Positions 1-12,584 of a DNA stretch of 64,000 nt are shown one piece after another. Under the pieces are notes generated by a model. That model was not told the DNA's origin, did not search any database, and saw only the letters and a list, made by a program, of their open reading frames with translations. Within the stretch, counting starts at the first letter, position 1. Every line of letters starts with the position of its first letter. A program made the position numbers and the translations under genes. This DNA is from Diogma glabrata (Eukaryota; Arthropoda; Insecta; Diptera; Cylindrotomidae), in NCBI GenBank assembly GCA_963693315.1, contig OY856186.1:282020935-282084934 (forward strand), written 5' to 3'.

Positions 1-884
1 AAACTTCCTTATAGTAACAATGTGATTTTAATTTTTTTATTTTAAAGAATATCGATTTCGACTTACGTCATCCTCAGTTCTTAAATTATTATTCATAATA
101 TGGAAAACGGAATATGGAATAATATGGAAAACCATAATAACACATACAACTATATTTGTATGCAGTTTATGATTTTGATAATCATAGCTTAAGTATTAGG
201 TATGATTATTTATTCATAATTTCCATCAAACTCTTAAATATATTTGTTTTCTTAATTTATGATTTTGTGTCACAAAACAATGTAAAATTTTAAAAATTTT
301 AGGCATAATCCACGATTAAGTAAGAATACATAATTCTTTTTGTCTATAATATATGATTAATAACCATAAAAAACATTAAGACGACTTTTCTGAATTTATG
401 ACAAGATTAATCATAATCTATGAAATATGATTTATCTCCGTGTGCCAATCACAATTTACTAGGAAAGAAACCATTGATCATTTAAGATTCATCACAACAC
501 AACCATATCTTTACTAAAATATGAGAATGCCGGCAGAATTCCTACACAGTTGTGCTTTTGTATACAGAGTAGTGTACGTTTAATTGAAGCTCGAAGTGTA
601 AATTGGATCATAACTACCACCGAATTTTTTCGTTGCAAATAGAATATAGTTTGGAGTAGTTCTGTTGATGCTGTGCTACTATTGAATTCATTGAATCTAA
701 TCGATAAAGACAGTTTTGGTACGTTGGTATACTTCCACTTCAAGAAGGTATATCTCCACTATCTTAAGTAAGCTACGCTTAACAGGCAGATGGAAAACTT
801 TTCCGAAGGAATTCGTTTCACCACGTGGAAGGATCAGCTTTTGTTGATATGATTTTTTTTAATCTCCTGGTGTTGATTTGTATT
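1..884. other. AT-rich stretch without a recognisable gene
   Basis: Low-complexity AT-rich DNA. The open frames here are short, lack recognisable domains and occur at the rate expected by chance. I see no repeat unit or RNA gene that I can support. Confidence 0.6.
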
Positions 885-1120
885 TTTTTTATCTACAACC
901 CCACGTACTCGGGTTCCCCACTATTGACAAACTAGTTAACGTGATATATCATATTCCTCTGGCAGAAGTAGTGAGTCACCACTAGCGAATTTAATATCTT
1001 AGGAGTACAGATGGATGAACTGTAGTCAGTCAATGGAAGCAATCTCAATCTTAGTTATGAAATACTCCTTGACGATGGCTCGCTATTGCTTGCTCAAAGC
1101 AATGAGGCTTCATATAACTC
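885..1120. repeat. Dispersed repeat family A, copy 1
   Basis: This segment is a diverged copy of 26,855-27,100. Both contain, in the same order, a 'CCCGCGTACTC'-like block, 'CTATTGACA', a 'GTGATATATCATA'-like block, 'GGTGGATGAACT' (diverged) and 'TATTGCTTGCTC'. Similarity resumes at about 1896-1945, matching about 27,090-27,140. Copy 1 is therefore interrupted or expanded by about 780 bp that includes the tandem array at 1380-1905. No coding potential is visible. The family is unnamed; it is probably a non-autonomous transposon or a decayed element. Confidence 0.6.
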
Positions 1121-1379
1121 TATCCCAAGTAGGTTTTGCCAGACATTGACATACGGCCAAGCACTGGTCCATTAATGGTAAATATTGCTTGGCTGTTGTT
1201 ATTGGGCCAGTACTGTAGCCTGAATTTGCCGATCTTTTTCATTTTTTTTTAATTTCACTAGAGTATTATCCCTTTTAGTAATACATAGTTTGAAAAAATT
1301 CACATATAGTTTAGTTATCGCCTTGTCGGATGAAAGACTATGATAATATAGAAAAGGTTAGTATATGTTTTAAAATATT

Positions 1380-1905
1380 TTCATTTCTATTTTATTTTAA
1401 TTATTTTGTAAAGAATTTATTTAAATTAATGTATAAGAAATATCATTTTATATATTTTTTAATGGTGGAGTACTGGCACTTGGCAGTCATGTTTGCCATT
1501 ACTCAGCCATTCTTGCAACTGAACTAGTTGTATGGGGAGTTTTGAATTTTTTCCGTCATTTTGATTTTATGTTAAATTAGTTTGTATTTAATTCATTTAA
1601 ATTTACATATGATAATAATGCATATTTTTTTTAACGGCCCAGTCATGGTTGCCAGTATTTGGTCATTACTACAATGCTGGTCACCATTATTGGCCCATTA
1701 CTAGACCAAGTGTACAACCTTGTATGGGCCATTGCTGTTGTTTTTTCTCTAGCCCATGAATGGCAAAAATTTATTGTCCGAAGTTATCATCCAGTAAAAT
1801 TATGTTAATGGCCCAGTCGTGGTTGCCAGTACTCGCCCATTGCTGCATTACTGGCTGTCAATAAAGGACCATTACTGGACCAGTTGTACAACCTTGTATG
1901 GGATA
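1380..1905. repeat. Tandem array of diverged ~170-bp units
   Basis: Three units share a core running from 'GTTGCCAGTA' and 'CCATTACT' to 'CAACCTTGTATGGG'. The cores lie at about 1467-1537, 1637-1730 and 1808-1903, a spacing of about 170 bp. A weaker related piece lies near 1160-1215. Between the cores the sequence is AT-rich. The period and organisation resemble satellite DNA, but only about three units are present and they are well diverged. Confidence 0.6.
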
Positions 1906-2023
1906 TCCGGGTCTTAATCATTGAAGCAGAACTTGCGACACATTTTACAATTAAAGGCTTTGCTGCAAAACGGGTGCAAATCCAAATTTTACCCGTTTCT
2001 CCTTTTTAAATTTACAACTTATC

Positions 2024-2073
2024 GTTTGATGTATGGCTTTCGTTTAATGCATGGCTATCGTTTGATGCATGGA
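2024..2073. repeat. Minisatellite, about three copies of an 18-bp unit
   Basis: The unit 'CGTTTGATGCATGGCTAT' occurs almost three times in tandem with one or two changes per copy. There is no link to a gene. Confidence 0.7.
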
Positions 2074-2099
2074 CGAGCCGGATCCGACGAAAAACGAAT

Positions 2100-5000
2100 G
2101 CGCTCTAACAAAATTTGGATTTGCCACCCTATTACGTTTCCCGTTACGTTGTACCACAAGGCTGCAAGTCCGGACGTGCCTCCTTTTTGCAACAAATGAA
2201 ATTATTGCGTCATTTTTAACAAGTCAGTGCACGTTTTGGGCTCATCCCAAAAGATCGTACGTGCAGATGATATTTCTAGCGAAAAAAACGATGATCAAGC
2301 TGACTCATTTGTCTTTGTTTTGATTGTTTAATCTTTCACTCGCTGAATTATAGTTCTTATTGCAAAATAAATAAACCTTAAAAACTAGGGTAAAACATGT
2401 TACTATGTTTGTATTATATTATACCATGTAACTAAGACATTAGTGTAACAATTAATTTTAAAAACATTTTTTCTTATTACCCAACAGTTTTGAACTTACC
2501 TCCCTTTTAGGTCAAGGTTCGTAATTCCTACTACAAAAAACCCTTTATTTAAAAAAGGCATGTTTATGTATGCCAAAATTACAACTCAAAATCAAAACTC
2601 ATTAAGTAAACCCATGCTGCTTCTTGCTTTAAAAAAGAACTAGCATAGCTCAACGCAATCATCTAAGTCTTTTATTCGAAATAATCAAACGAAACGAAAT
2701 ATTTTCTCTTACTCAATCTTCCAATCCATATGCCTAGTTGTTTATCATAAAACTTTTATTTCTATAACAAAAAAGTCAAATTTATTATTTCCATTGAATA
2801 AATATATAAGGAAGAATAATTACGTGTGGCTACACGAATATTTTTTGAAGTATGTAATTTGTATATCTGTGCGTTCTTCATCCATGACATTTGACACATT
2901 TCGTTTTGTATTTTAAAATAAAATGATAGCTTTTATCCGAAATTCTACTTTAAGATATTCAAACTAAACAAAATTTATAAAAATTAAACTTTAAATTAAT
3001 GTTTTACAAAACAATTATTAGTATTTGTGCAGTAGTTTATTCATAAAATGAAGTGTTGCATTAAAATATGTACGAATAACCTTAAATACACTGAAATTTG
3101 ATCATCGAATTTCATATCAATGATTAGAATATTTTAACTAATACTACGCATAAAAAGGGTTTAGAATGATGTTTTAACAAAAACATAAAGTATTTGCTTT
3201 ACAAAAACTGTTATTTTCTAGTTTAATTTTATATTTTATTACCCTACATAAATGTAATTTTTCTTAATCCATCGTTGTCAAACCATATTTCAAACGTAAT
3301 CACAGCCGAATATAAGGTGTTCTTAAAGTAATTCAATACGATTAAAATTTGTGTTGTATGGACAATTAAAAATATTTATATATGGAAATATAAGAAAATA
3401 TTTTATCCAAACATATTAGGCTTTTAAATTTATATGTAACATTTATTATTTCTTTTATTTGTTTTGAAAATATAAATATGCAAATTGTAAACAGTGCAAA
3501 TTGTAAACACCCTGCTAGAATGCAAACACTATCAAACTTCACCAATGCTAAAAATTAGATGCTTCAATCAAAATGTCTAGTTACTCTTCCTTAGATATTT
3601 ATTCAATGATTATTTCCCATTCATATTCGTCTACGCATTCGAATTTATATGCAAAACAAAATACAAACATATACATTCTTAAATAAATATATACAGACCA
3701 TAAAAAAATTCACAAGAAAAAGTTGTTTGCACTAACACTATCAAGAAGAGAAAAATAAATATATAACCGTTAATGCTTTTATTTAGTTTTTTCTCTTCGT
3801 TTCGTTTATATTCTTTATTGTTGGCAACAAAAACTTCTGCTTATATAATTACATTGAAAAATTATATATACAAGAAAAAATTTAAAATATTTGTTTCAAA
3901 AAATTTCAAGTATATAAAAGGAATATAATTGACATTTGTTATTTTCTTTTTATTTTATTAATTACATATTTGCATATTTTGTTTTTTCTTTATATAAATA
4001 ATGATAAAAAATTTAGAAGGAAACAGAAAACAAATAAATTATGTACAAATTCTATATGTATTGGTTTTGTAGTTAGGTAAAGTTATTTTTCAGTTGGTAG
4101 CGATGTTGTGTTGTAATATTTAATTCGTAATTTGAGATTTTGATATCGGTTTTATTTCGTTTGATTGAAAAAGTTTTAGCTTCAAAATTAAGAAAATAAA
4201 GTTTTCGTTATGTTTATTGTTTTAAAATGCATTAGGACTTGATGTACATATTTTGTTTTTTGTATTGGGAATATCGCTGCCGATGTCCGCTCTTCTGCAA
4301 AATTATTATGCAATAATAATGCCTATTAGCACATTATACAGAATGTGTGTTTGTAGAACTGGTCGTTAATTGATCAATTCGAATGTATGTATGTATATAG
4401 TAAAAAAATTAAACGAAAACATATCTGGGGATATCCAAAGTTTATTGAGCTAAGTGGGATTTAATGCTAAACACGTTGATTTGATTTATAAAAAAATCAA
4501 AATGTATATAAATTTAGATTGTAAGAGCATACATATTTCTGTTGAGTGATGTAATGCAACGATATAAAGACACACTGAAAATGTTTATTATCCCATTCGA
4601 TGACGGGCAATTTAAATCTCAGTCGATCTAACACTATAATCAATTGACAAATATTCAAAACTGGGTGTACAACACAAATGTTCTGTGGATGTTAGAAAAC
4701 CTTGCATCATTCTTCATTCAAACAGTATAGAAAGATTACTTGCATAATTAAAAAAGTAATGTGAGACCATAGAAGTTCAAATCAAAAGTTTTTTCGCTCA
4801 CGCAATAGCAAAAACGCTGGTGTGGAATGGAATTTTAAAGTTTTAAATAAAAATTGGTGTGTAATAAGGATTATAAAATGTGTCACAACTCACATCATAC
4901 CATACAATATTTTTTTAAGGCATTTATGTCTCAGAAAAACAAGCGCTCTGATGTCGAGGGAATTCTTGAAAAGCTTTATGTGGGTTTCGTTAACCAATTC

Positions 5001-6460
5001 TCTTTAAATGCAGTTTGCTGTTATCTGTTTATCTGTTTGCACTATCCGAGAGACGAGTAAAACTATGACATAACTATGTTTGGCGCATGATAAATACAAC
5101 TTCATCGAGGGCCTTTGGTGACAACTGACAATGATTACATATTAACCATCGAGATCAGTCACAGTACAACGGTGTTGCAGGTATTAAATTTTAGAACAAT
5201 ACTACATACAACAATGTCTTTATACGAGTTATTAAGTAGTAATTTCTAAATGCAGTGAATTTTGAGAAATTTCACTGAAAGAAAAGTTTGTTAGCAATAT
5301 GGTTGCGAGGATCAATAGAAGGTCATAACAACAGATTTGCAGTTACTACAATCAAAACTATAGTTTAAAGTAATTGCGACACGTCCACTGTAACTGAATG
5401 TAATGTTGATAACTCAAATTCGGTCAAGGCATAAGTTTTGAAATTGTTGTATTCAACAGATTTATTCTGTTGTCACAACTAATCGTTTTTTATGTTTGTT
5501 ATATTTTGAATTTTGTTTGTTCTTTCTTTTCTTTTAAGTTTGAGATGTTATCTTTGTAAAGTAAATATTTCATTTTGTATTGTGTGTTTATTGCTCTGTT
5601 ATAAGAAATTTTTGTAAATCGTATATATAATACAAAAGCGTTTTGTTAACAATAACCTCAAATTCGGATGTCTTATCATCACAACCAAATTTGAAGACTA
5701 ATCAACCGAATTAAAGACACAACAAACGAATGTGATGAGATAGAAAAGATATATAAATATACTAGCAGACGCGGTGAACTTCGTACCACCTACAATTTAT
5801 TTGTAGATAACTTTTGATCAGCGATTGTCAATCCTAATCAACATTCTACTTCCAATTCATTCAGATTAATAATAGTGGCTGCATAGTTTGGTTGGAATTT
5901 TATTTGGCTATTAAACGAAACTATTATTTATTATTATATACATCTATTATTAAACAGGAATACAATTTTTTTTAATTTAATCTTAATGCGATATGCTGTT
6001 CAATATTTTTTGCTGATTCCTGAGCGGAATACACGAACAAACTTGAAGGTTTTCTAACCTTCAAACACGCAACACATAAAGGGGGAAAAAATCGAACACA
6101 TGCAGAAATCTTTCGAAAACATCAACCAACATTCGACTAATGGTAATTCGAAAAAGTGATTTGCAAATGCTCGTATCTGACTAAATATTTCACCAAAATT
6201 TAACCAAAAAATTGTACATATATGTAAAATGAAAAAAGCTGTTCACAAAAAACCAAAGATTTATTCGAGTATACAAATTATTTTTGGATTTTATAAGAAA
6301 AATATTTGTAGATTTTTCGAAAAATTTTGTGTTTTGTATATTTATACAATTTTTTGATTTGAGTTTTTTTTTTAATTTGAAAATTTTTTGTATTTTGATT
6401 TTTAATTTTTTTTGGAATTGTTTTGTTTTAAGATTTTGATTTTTTTATGAATTTTTGTAG
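2100..6460. other. Long AT-rich intergenic stretch
   Basis: More than 4 kb of AT-rich DNA with many homopolymer runs and no frame bearing a recognisable domain. One motif stands out: 'GCAGACGCGGTGAACTTCGT' at about 5765. It resembles a GC-rich string that I recall from the ends of insect non-LTR elements. That is memory only and it is not assigned here. Confidence 0.5.
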
Positions 6461-6467
6461 TTGTGGG

Positions 6468-6955
6468 TTGTTCTGTGGGCGGAAGCCAAGATGTCTTGTA
6501 AGTCCTGAAGCACAGACAACATTTGTGTGTTGATGTGTGAGCTTGTCTTTCTCTGTGTGTTATTCTGTGGGCGGCGGGCAAGATGTCACGGAAGTACTGA
6601 CGCGCAGCCAATATTTGTGTTTTGAGTTTTTTTTGTTCAGTTTTGTTCTGTGGGTGAAAGGCAAGATCCTTGTAAGTCTTAACGCGCAGACAATTCTGTT
6701 AGTTTTGTTTTATAATGAATTTTGTTTTATATGAATATGTTTAGTTTAGTTATGTTCTGGTAAACAAAACTAACAGAAACGTCTTCACCCATGGGCGAAA
6801 GGCAGGGTCCTTGTAAGTCCTGACGCGCAGACAATTCTTTGAAGTTTTATTTATATTTTTTTGTGCGTATGTAATTTGTATGTTGAGCTGTTGTTCTATG
6901 GGTGAAAGGCAGAATACATAAGTCCTTAGCACATCGACAACATATATGTTTGAGT
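6468..6955. repeat. Tandem array of diverged ~90-bp units
   Basis: Five copies of a core containing 'TTCTGTGGGYGAAAGGCAAG', 'TTGTAAGTCCTGACGCGCAG' and 'ACAATTTT' begin near 6471, 6562, 6645, 6788 and 6895. Spacing is about 83-107 bp, except between copies 3 and 4 (about 140 bp). There an extra segment bounded by a 17-bp perfect inverted repeat is present. The cores contain GTAAGT, which looks like a splice donor, but no exon is recognisable. Confidence 0.75.
6694..6778. repeat. 85-bp segment bounded by 17-bp perfect inverted repeats
   Basis: 'TTCTGTTAGTTTTGTTT' (6694-6710) is the exact reverse complement of 6762-6778. The segment accounts for the extra length between the third and fourth units of the surrounding array. 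It could be a tiny MITE or a local inverted duplication. Confidence 0.65.
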
Positions 6956-6976
6956 TTTTTTTGTGTTTTAATTTAG

Positions 6977-7560
6977 AACCGCAAAGGTAGGAAAGGTACT
7001 TCAGACATATTCCTAACGGGGTTTTACAATACCGCGTACCTTAGCTGGGTGAAAATTCTCAATTGTTGCAAGAGGGTCGTGAGTGGTGAAATGACTTGCG
7101 ATCCGGAACTTGTTGACCTATAACGGTTAAGCATCTAGGTCATTCCATCATGGTTATTTCACCACGTTCACGGGTTATCAATGGGGTCAGGACAACCAAG
7201 CGTTACGCTTAAGCAATCTATAATTGCAATGGGTTTTGAAAATTGTATTCGTTAGAGTGTAACCTGTTTGAAGGTACTAAGAGCGTAGACCAGTTGTCGA
7301 TAACAGGGATAAGGTTTGTCTGTCGTTTGGACCACTGTGACTGACGTTCTATCTACACCTACACTAACTTCTTATTCTCAACAAAGGGTGTTCCGGTGGT
7401 ATCTTTGGCTTGCCAAGGAAGTGGTGAGCAGTAAAATGCTGTTCCTTGGCTTTCTAAGCCATAGCTAGACCACTCTTAATTTCTAGTCATCCGTCGACTT
7501 CATCGAACCATCCTTCTATAATTGTTTTTGTTTGGCTTTTGATTTTCTTGTTGTTAGTAG
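6977..7560. other. Unassigned higher-complexity non-coding block
   Basis: This block is less AT-biased than its surroundings and has no long homopolymer runs, but it has no open frame longer than about 50 codons on either strand. It may be the untranslated or decayed part of an old transposable element. I recognise no motif. Confidence 0.35.
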
Positions 7561-7632
7561 CCCGATTGGTAGATCGATTATTCTGCTGCCACCTATCCCA
7601 AATTTTTTTTACTTTAGTAATTCTTTTGTTTG

Positions 7633-7702
7633 GCCCGACTAGTTCAGTCGGTAGAGCCTGAGAGTCTATTTGGAGGTTTGGGTTTGTGCTCGGCTCTCAA
7701 AT
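7633..7702 (+). repeat. tRNA-Lys-like sequence, probable SINE head
   Basis: The first 25 bases, 'GCCCGACTAGTTCAGTCGGT' and the following AGAGC, match the acceptor stem, A box and D-arm of eukaryotic tRNA-Lys with only a few changes. The anticodon arm and B box are badly degraded, and no 3' acceptor strand pairs with the 5' end. It is therefore not a functional tRNA. Such heads are typical of tRNA-derived SINEs. A second partial A-box-like string ('CCCGATTGGTAGATCGATTA') lies about 75 bp upstream at about 7560. No poly(A) or simple-repeat tail could be fixed. Confidence 0.55.
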
Positions 7703-8821
7703 GTAGTCAGCCAGACTTCCTTCTATCGTTCTGTACTGTAATGTCCATCAAACATTATGATTACTTTTCCAAGACTTCTCATCCCGTCCGTTTTCGCTTT
7801 TATTAAATTTTAAGGTACATTTGTTATATAAAACCTCTATGCCTGTTGCAAGTTAAACACAATTTTCTCATGTTTCTTTAGCATTCCATAAATACCACAA
7901 AAATTAATATTTCATAAATAATTTTTAACGTGGGAATGATGCTTTTAGCGGTGCAGATTGGCAATTTTTTTGTTACTTAGCTAGTTTTTTTTTAATTCTT
8001 GAGGAGTTGAGTTGGTTGGTAATTTTTGAGTAGCTAAGATTGGAGTTGAAATTATGGAATTTTGTGGAGTGGTGATAAATTTTCTTTTTTGAATGAGAAT
8101 GAGAAAAGCCAATAAAAGTGTTGTGGAAATTGTACTCTTAACAAGAAAATCCAGGAATAAATCAACAAATGATAAAATAAATATACAATAAAGAAAAGAA
8201 TAAACTCATATTACATATGATATGAAAAAAATTTTATTGCAAAATTTCTTAAGATGTTTTCTTTAAACGATTCAAATGTAATTTTGTTCATTGAATTATA
8301 GAGGAAAATTGCTAAAATAACCGTGTTATTGTTATACGAAGATGGTTATTATATTATAGTATTGTACATTAGTATGGAACTAATAAATGTGGTTACTAAA
8401 AGAAAGCCACGAACAAAGAAGCATTTCAATTTAAAAGAGAAAACTATTAAAAAGAATACGCTAACGAAAGGAAAATTATGTTTCAACGTGGGGGAAGTTC
8501 GTAAATGGAACACTCTTCTCAACAAAAATGGGCCAACCAAAGAACAAAATGAGAAAGGTGTGTGTGGCAAATTCATTGTTTACATAAATCTAAAGTCAAA
8601 TTAGGTGAGGTGACCTGATGGTTCTTCCATTCAAGAGATCCTAGGTGGGAAATGAAGCACGACCTTTTTAACCTTTTGTTAACTTTTTTAAAATTTTCTT
8701 TTAAGGAAAGATGGTCGCTAGGATTCACGCCAGCTTGAGCTACTGCCGGGTGAAGAAACTGTTGCGTGCTCGAGCAACTGGTAGACCAAAGCGGGCTACC
8801 AGACATCATACTACAAATTGT

Positions 8822-8856
8822 CCTGTTATAAACAGGTTTTTTCTGTTTATAACGGG
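8822..8856. repeat. Short hairpin, 14-bp arms
   Basis: 'CCTGTTATAAACAG' at 8822-8835 pairs with 8843-8856 with a single mismatch around a 7-base loop. An A-rich run follows. It is isolated from any gene, so a role as a terminator or structural RNA is not supported. Confidence 0.6.
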
Positions 8857-9164
8857 ATTACAAAAAAAAATTATATTGATAAGCGGCCTCTGGCTCAGGA
8901 AAATCTCTATATGTAGTTTTACTCGTACTCAAAACAAACGAAACAACAAAAAAATATTACAACGCTGATGCATAGGCTGACTTCACCACAGCTCTGGAAA
9001 CATAGTGTTTTGGATATATAGTGAGCTAATATACATCAAATACTTTAATTAAAGGGTAATCAATGTTATAGGTTGCGCGTAATTCTAATAATAAAAATAT
9101 TAAAGAAAGCAATAGTATCCCAACAAACATTAGTTCTGTTGTACGAGAAAAAGAAAAAAAAAAT

Positions 9165-9895
9165 TTTAACCGGAAGCGACAAACCGGAAGTTCGGTTGCA
9201 AAACTGTTGTGAACCGTACTAAATGTTTATGTACCAAGTTTCATCCAGTTCGATTAATAGGTACAGATGTTATTGAGCTTTCAAAAAAACAGGTGCTGCG
9301 GGGACCCCCAACCACTTTATTCAATCTCGCTCAAAAACTAATCAATTATTTGCCATACATATTTGCATCTTTTTTCAAAGTGTCATCAAAATCCATTCAC
9401 GAACGAATGTGGTGTGCTCCCAACAAACATAAAAAACATGATGGAAAAAACCACCTGTTGTATGGTGGAATCCCTAACCCTTTATGCAATGTACTCCAAA
9501 AGCTGACAAAATCTTTCTCATGATACTTGAAAGCTTTACTAACGTTTCTTGAAAATCGATCGGTAATTGTAGGCTACAGTAGGGATAAACACCTGGAAAA
9601 AAACTTTTTAACCGGAAGTGTCAAACTGGAATTTGGTATGCAGAAACAGTGAAAACAGTACTAAAACCTTAAATACCAAGTTTTCATAAGATCATTAGCC
9701 AGGATTAGAAGTAATTGAAGATTTAAACTTAGAGGTGTTCGGGAGACCCCCGCCATTTTGTCCAAATTTAAAATGAATCCAGATCTTCCATTTTCAAGTG
9801 AACCTGGATCATTTGACAAAGTTTCATCAAGATCCTATGCAGAAAGGTCATCCACCCACCCAACCACCCAACCACCCACACACAGACGTACACCA
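9165..9895. repeat. Two diverged tandem copies of a ~430-bp repeat, ending in a CCCA-rich tract
   Basis: Both copies start with 'TTTTAACCGGAAG', then 'AAACYGGAA', a 'GTACTAAA' block, 'TACCAAGTTT' and 'GGGACCCCC' or 'GGAGACCCCC'. They end with 'GTTTCATCAAGATCC' (9385 region, diverged, and about 9823). Copy 1 is about 9165-9520 and copy 2 about 9605-9860. Copy 2 runs into a simple repeat of ACCC/CACA units at 9848-9890. The order suggests duplicated transposon untranslated sequence. No protein domain is visible. Confidence 0.6.
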
Positions 9896-10167
9896 AAATT
9901 TTATTGGCTATTTAGATAGAGAATGGTCCAAAACAAAAGAAAAAACAAAATTTGGGGTATGCAAGATTTTTTTTTCTCGATAGATTGCATTACTTCACAC
10001 AATTTAAAATTGTGGTGAAGTAAACAGAATTTTTTGTAACACATGCATAAAAAATATGTAATTTTGTACTAGAATAAAATACAAGAAAAAACTACTTTTC
10101 CGCACATATGACCACAAAATATTTTGTGCACGGACTAGCACGCCGCCTGCATGGGAGATTTGTAGTT

Positions 10168-10205
10168 AAATCTATCCATATATCTATCTATATCTATCTA
10201 TAATA
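10168..10205. repeat. TATC/ATCT microsatellite
   Basis: Imperfect run of 'TATCTATC' units. A second short patch of the same unit occurs near 10,593-10,612. Confidence 0.8.
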
Positions 10206-10904
10206 TTTTTATAGTACTAAAATATCAAAATAATAATTTAAATAACTTACCATAGTAAAAACAACTTAAACACATTGCATCATTTGAATTGCAAGAAAAA
10301 ACAATTCATTTAGGTTTTCAAAGTTCACAATTTTGACAGCTCAGTTGGATTACTGTGTTTTTTTAGTTGGATTCTCATGTTTATTTTTTCGAGCTAGTAT
10401 AATTTACAACTATTACAACGAAGATGGCGCACTTTAATTATTTAAAAATCTTAAGTTTGTTTATAACTTTGTTTAAATGTTGATTATATGAACAATTAAA
10501 TAAATATTTATAAATTTTATGCACTTGCTCCCTGCGGTCGTGCAGCAAACTAACTCTTGTTTGGAAAACGCATTCGCACTAGTAATACAATCTACTATAT
10601 CTATCTAATATATCGATCAAAATATGAAAAGAATAGAAAATAAAGAATAAAATAAAAAAAATGGAACTTAAAACATTGGATCTTAGAGCTCTATATTAAC
10701 AATTTCTTGACACGTCGAAGCGATCTTATTTACAACATTAACATCATCTTATTATAACCTCAATCCCAACTATTGCCTTCTTGATGGTTGTTCTTTTTTC
10801 TCTTTTTATCTTTAATCCAATGAACACGTCCATTCACTTATTTCAATCACGACACAACATGTTGGTTATAGCTTTAACGGTATCACGACATCACAGATAA
10901 TCTA

Positions 10905-11085
10905 GAATGCTTTGCCCGAATCAACAGTCTCGGGGGCGTTCAATCCACAAAAAATTAAAAAAAAGCGTTCATCAACACCTCAGAACGAATGTTGTTGTGA
11001 GACCTACGTCTTAAAAGGTATCTATTTGTTATTGTGACACGTATTGAAATTCCTATAAATAACATAACGGTTTTTAATAAAAAAA
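10905..11085. repeat. Dispersed repeat family B, copy 1
   Basis: This segment is a diverged copy of 27,345-27,475. Shared blocks in order are 'CATCAACACCT', 'AGAACG', 'GTTGTTGTG', 'GTCTTAAAAGGT', 'TTGTGACAC' and 'AATTCCT', ending in an A-rich tract. At 27 kb this block follows copy 2 of repeat family A, so A and B may be two parts of one larger decayed element. Confidence 0.6.
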
Positions 11086-11899
11086 TAACTTTGGACCCCC
11101 TAAAACTTTTTCTGTGTGCGCCCCTGAGCTTTATAAGAAAAGCATATTGATTTATTTATAAACAAATGCAATTTTGGTAGAAAATAATTTCTTCTTCTAG
11201 TAAATAATTTTTTTCTTAAAACAAAACGATTTAGAGTTTGTATAAACAAGAAACAAATTCTGGCCTAATAGTGAAGACGATTTTTAAGACTTTTCATCTT
11301 GTTATAAAATTAAATGATTTTTGTTAAAATTATTCTTGTTATAAGAACTTGATCGTTTGAGGTAAAAAATAAAGCGATAATTTCTTGTCTATAAGCGAAA
11401 AGAAGCGGATAACTTTGACCAATTAACAAATTCAGTTAAACCTCGACCATCAATTTTATCTCCAAACAATAATAACACAATAATAATATTACATTTCTAA
11501 AATATTTTATTTTTGACCTTAATAAATTCCCAAACTTTTTAATGATTTACAATCTTTTTTTGTCTATATATAAGGTAAAACTCTCTAACACAACGAATTT
11601 TCTTTTGTTTTATTTTAACAACTATATCTATACACAATGTATAATTCGTTCAATATCAACAATATCAAATATATTTTATCATCAAATCAAAAAAAATTTA
11701 GTTTATTAGTTTGATAGTCAACATTTATATGATCTTTTCGCTCGCGAGCACAGAACAAATCTTTTGAAGTTAGAAACCCAACCAAATTATAATTCTGCAT
11801 CGATTCACAGAACGATTCCTTCAAAAGTTAATCAGTTATTAACATTGTGTACATTCTTCATTTATAACAATGTAAAACAATTGATTCACAAATGAACAA

Positions 11900-12115
11900 T
11901 GATTCAACACAAACGCCTGCGCAGAATCAACTCGCTTTATTTTAATATCTGTTTAGCAAGAAAAATATACTAGTTTCACATTGAAAAAATAAAATGAAAT
12001 AACAATTAGGATTATATAATTAGTTTGGATGAAAAGATATGCATTATAGGGGAACGTCATAAACAGACAGATGTTATTTATGAAACGAATCTTAAATTGT
12101 TTGATAGTCCGGAAT
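11900..12115. repeat. Dispersed repeat family C, copy with an empty MITE site
   Basis: Similar to 30,540-30,718 joined to 31,447-31,515. Shared blocks include 'ACTTTATTTT'-like, 'TTCACATT', 'AAAATAAAATRAAA', 'GATATRCATTA' and 'GGAACGTCATMAACAGAYAG', ending in 'TTCTTAAATTGTT' (diverged). The 728-bp MITE found in the 30-kb copy is absent here between 'CATTATAG' and 'GGGAACGTC' (near 12,049). This copy therefore preserves the pre-insertion state. Confidence 0.7.
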
Positions 12116-12584
12116 GTATGTGTGATTATGTGAGAACTGGTTGGTTTAGATTTTAAAACAAAATGTCTATTAAACAGATTTTTTTTGGTCGTTACAGTCC
12201 TATTTTATAAGAGTGGGTCGTATGGTGAACCCCCTTTCAAGACCTACTGAGTAAGACGAATGAAGTCCATCTTTTTCGAGCAATTGCTCCGTCGGGTGAT
12301 AAGCCTTTACTCCGTTTCCCTTTCCTAATATTAAAAGAAGAGGAGCTTCCCTTCTTCTAATATTATAGGTAAGGGACGCAACAAAAGCAACAAATGCAAC
12401 AATGGCAAATTAACAAGTGTCGATCGAATGCCCGCTGAACTATTTTAAAATGGGAGAGTGGCACGTCTCACGTATAATTATGAATATATTATCTGAGTGC
12501 AATTTGAGATCAAGACGAATTACCTGTTGAATAGATAACTAACTTTTTTTTGTTCCGTTACATAAAAAGGTGATCACCTAAAGT

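Noticed and set aside
7633..7702. Functional tRNA-Lys gene
   Set aside because: The anticodon arm, B box and 3' acceptor strand are degraded. Only the 5' half is tRNA-like.
8323..8604. 93-codon open frame rich in Lys and Asn
   Set aside because: Low-complexity, AT-biased, overlapped by an antisense frame of similar length, and without any domain.
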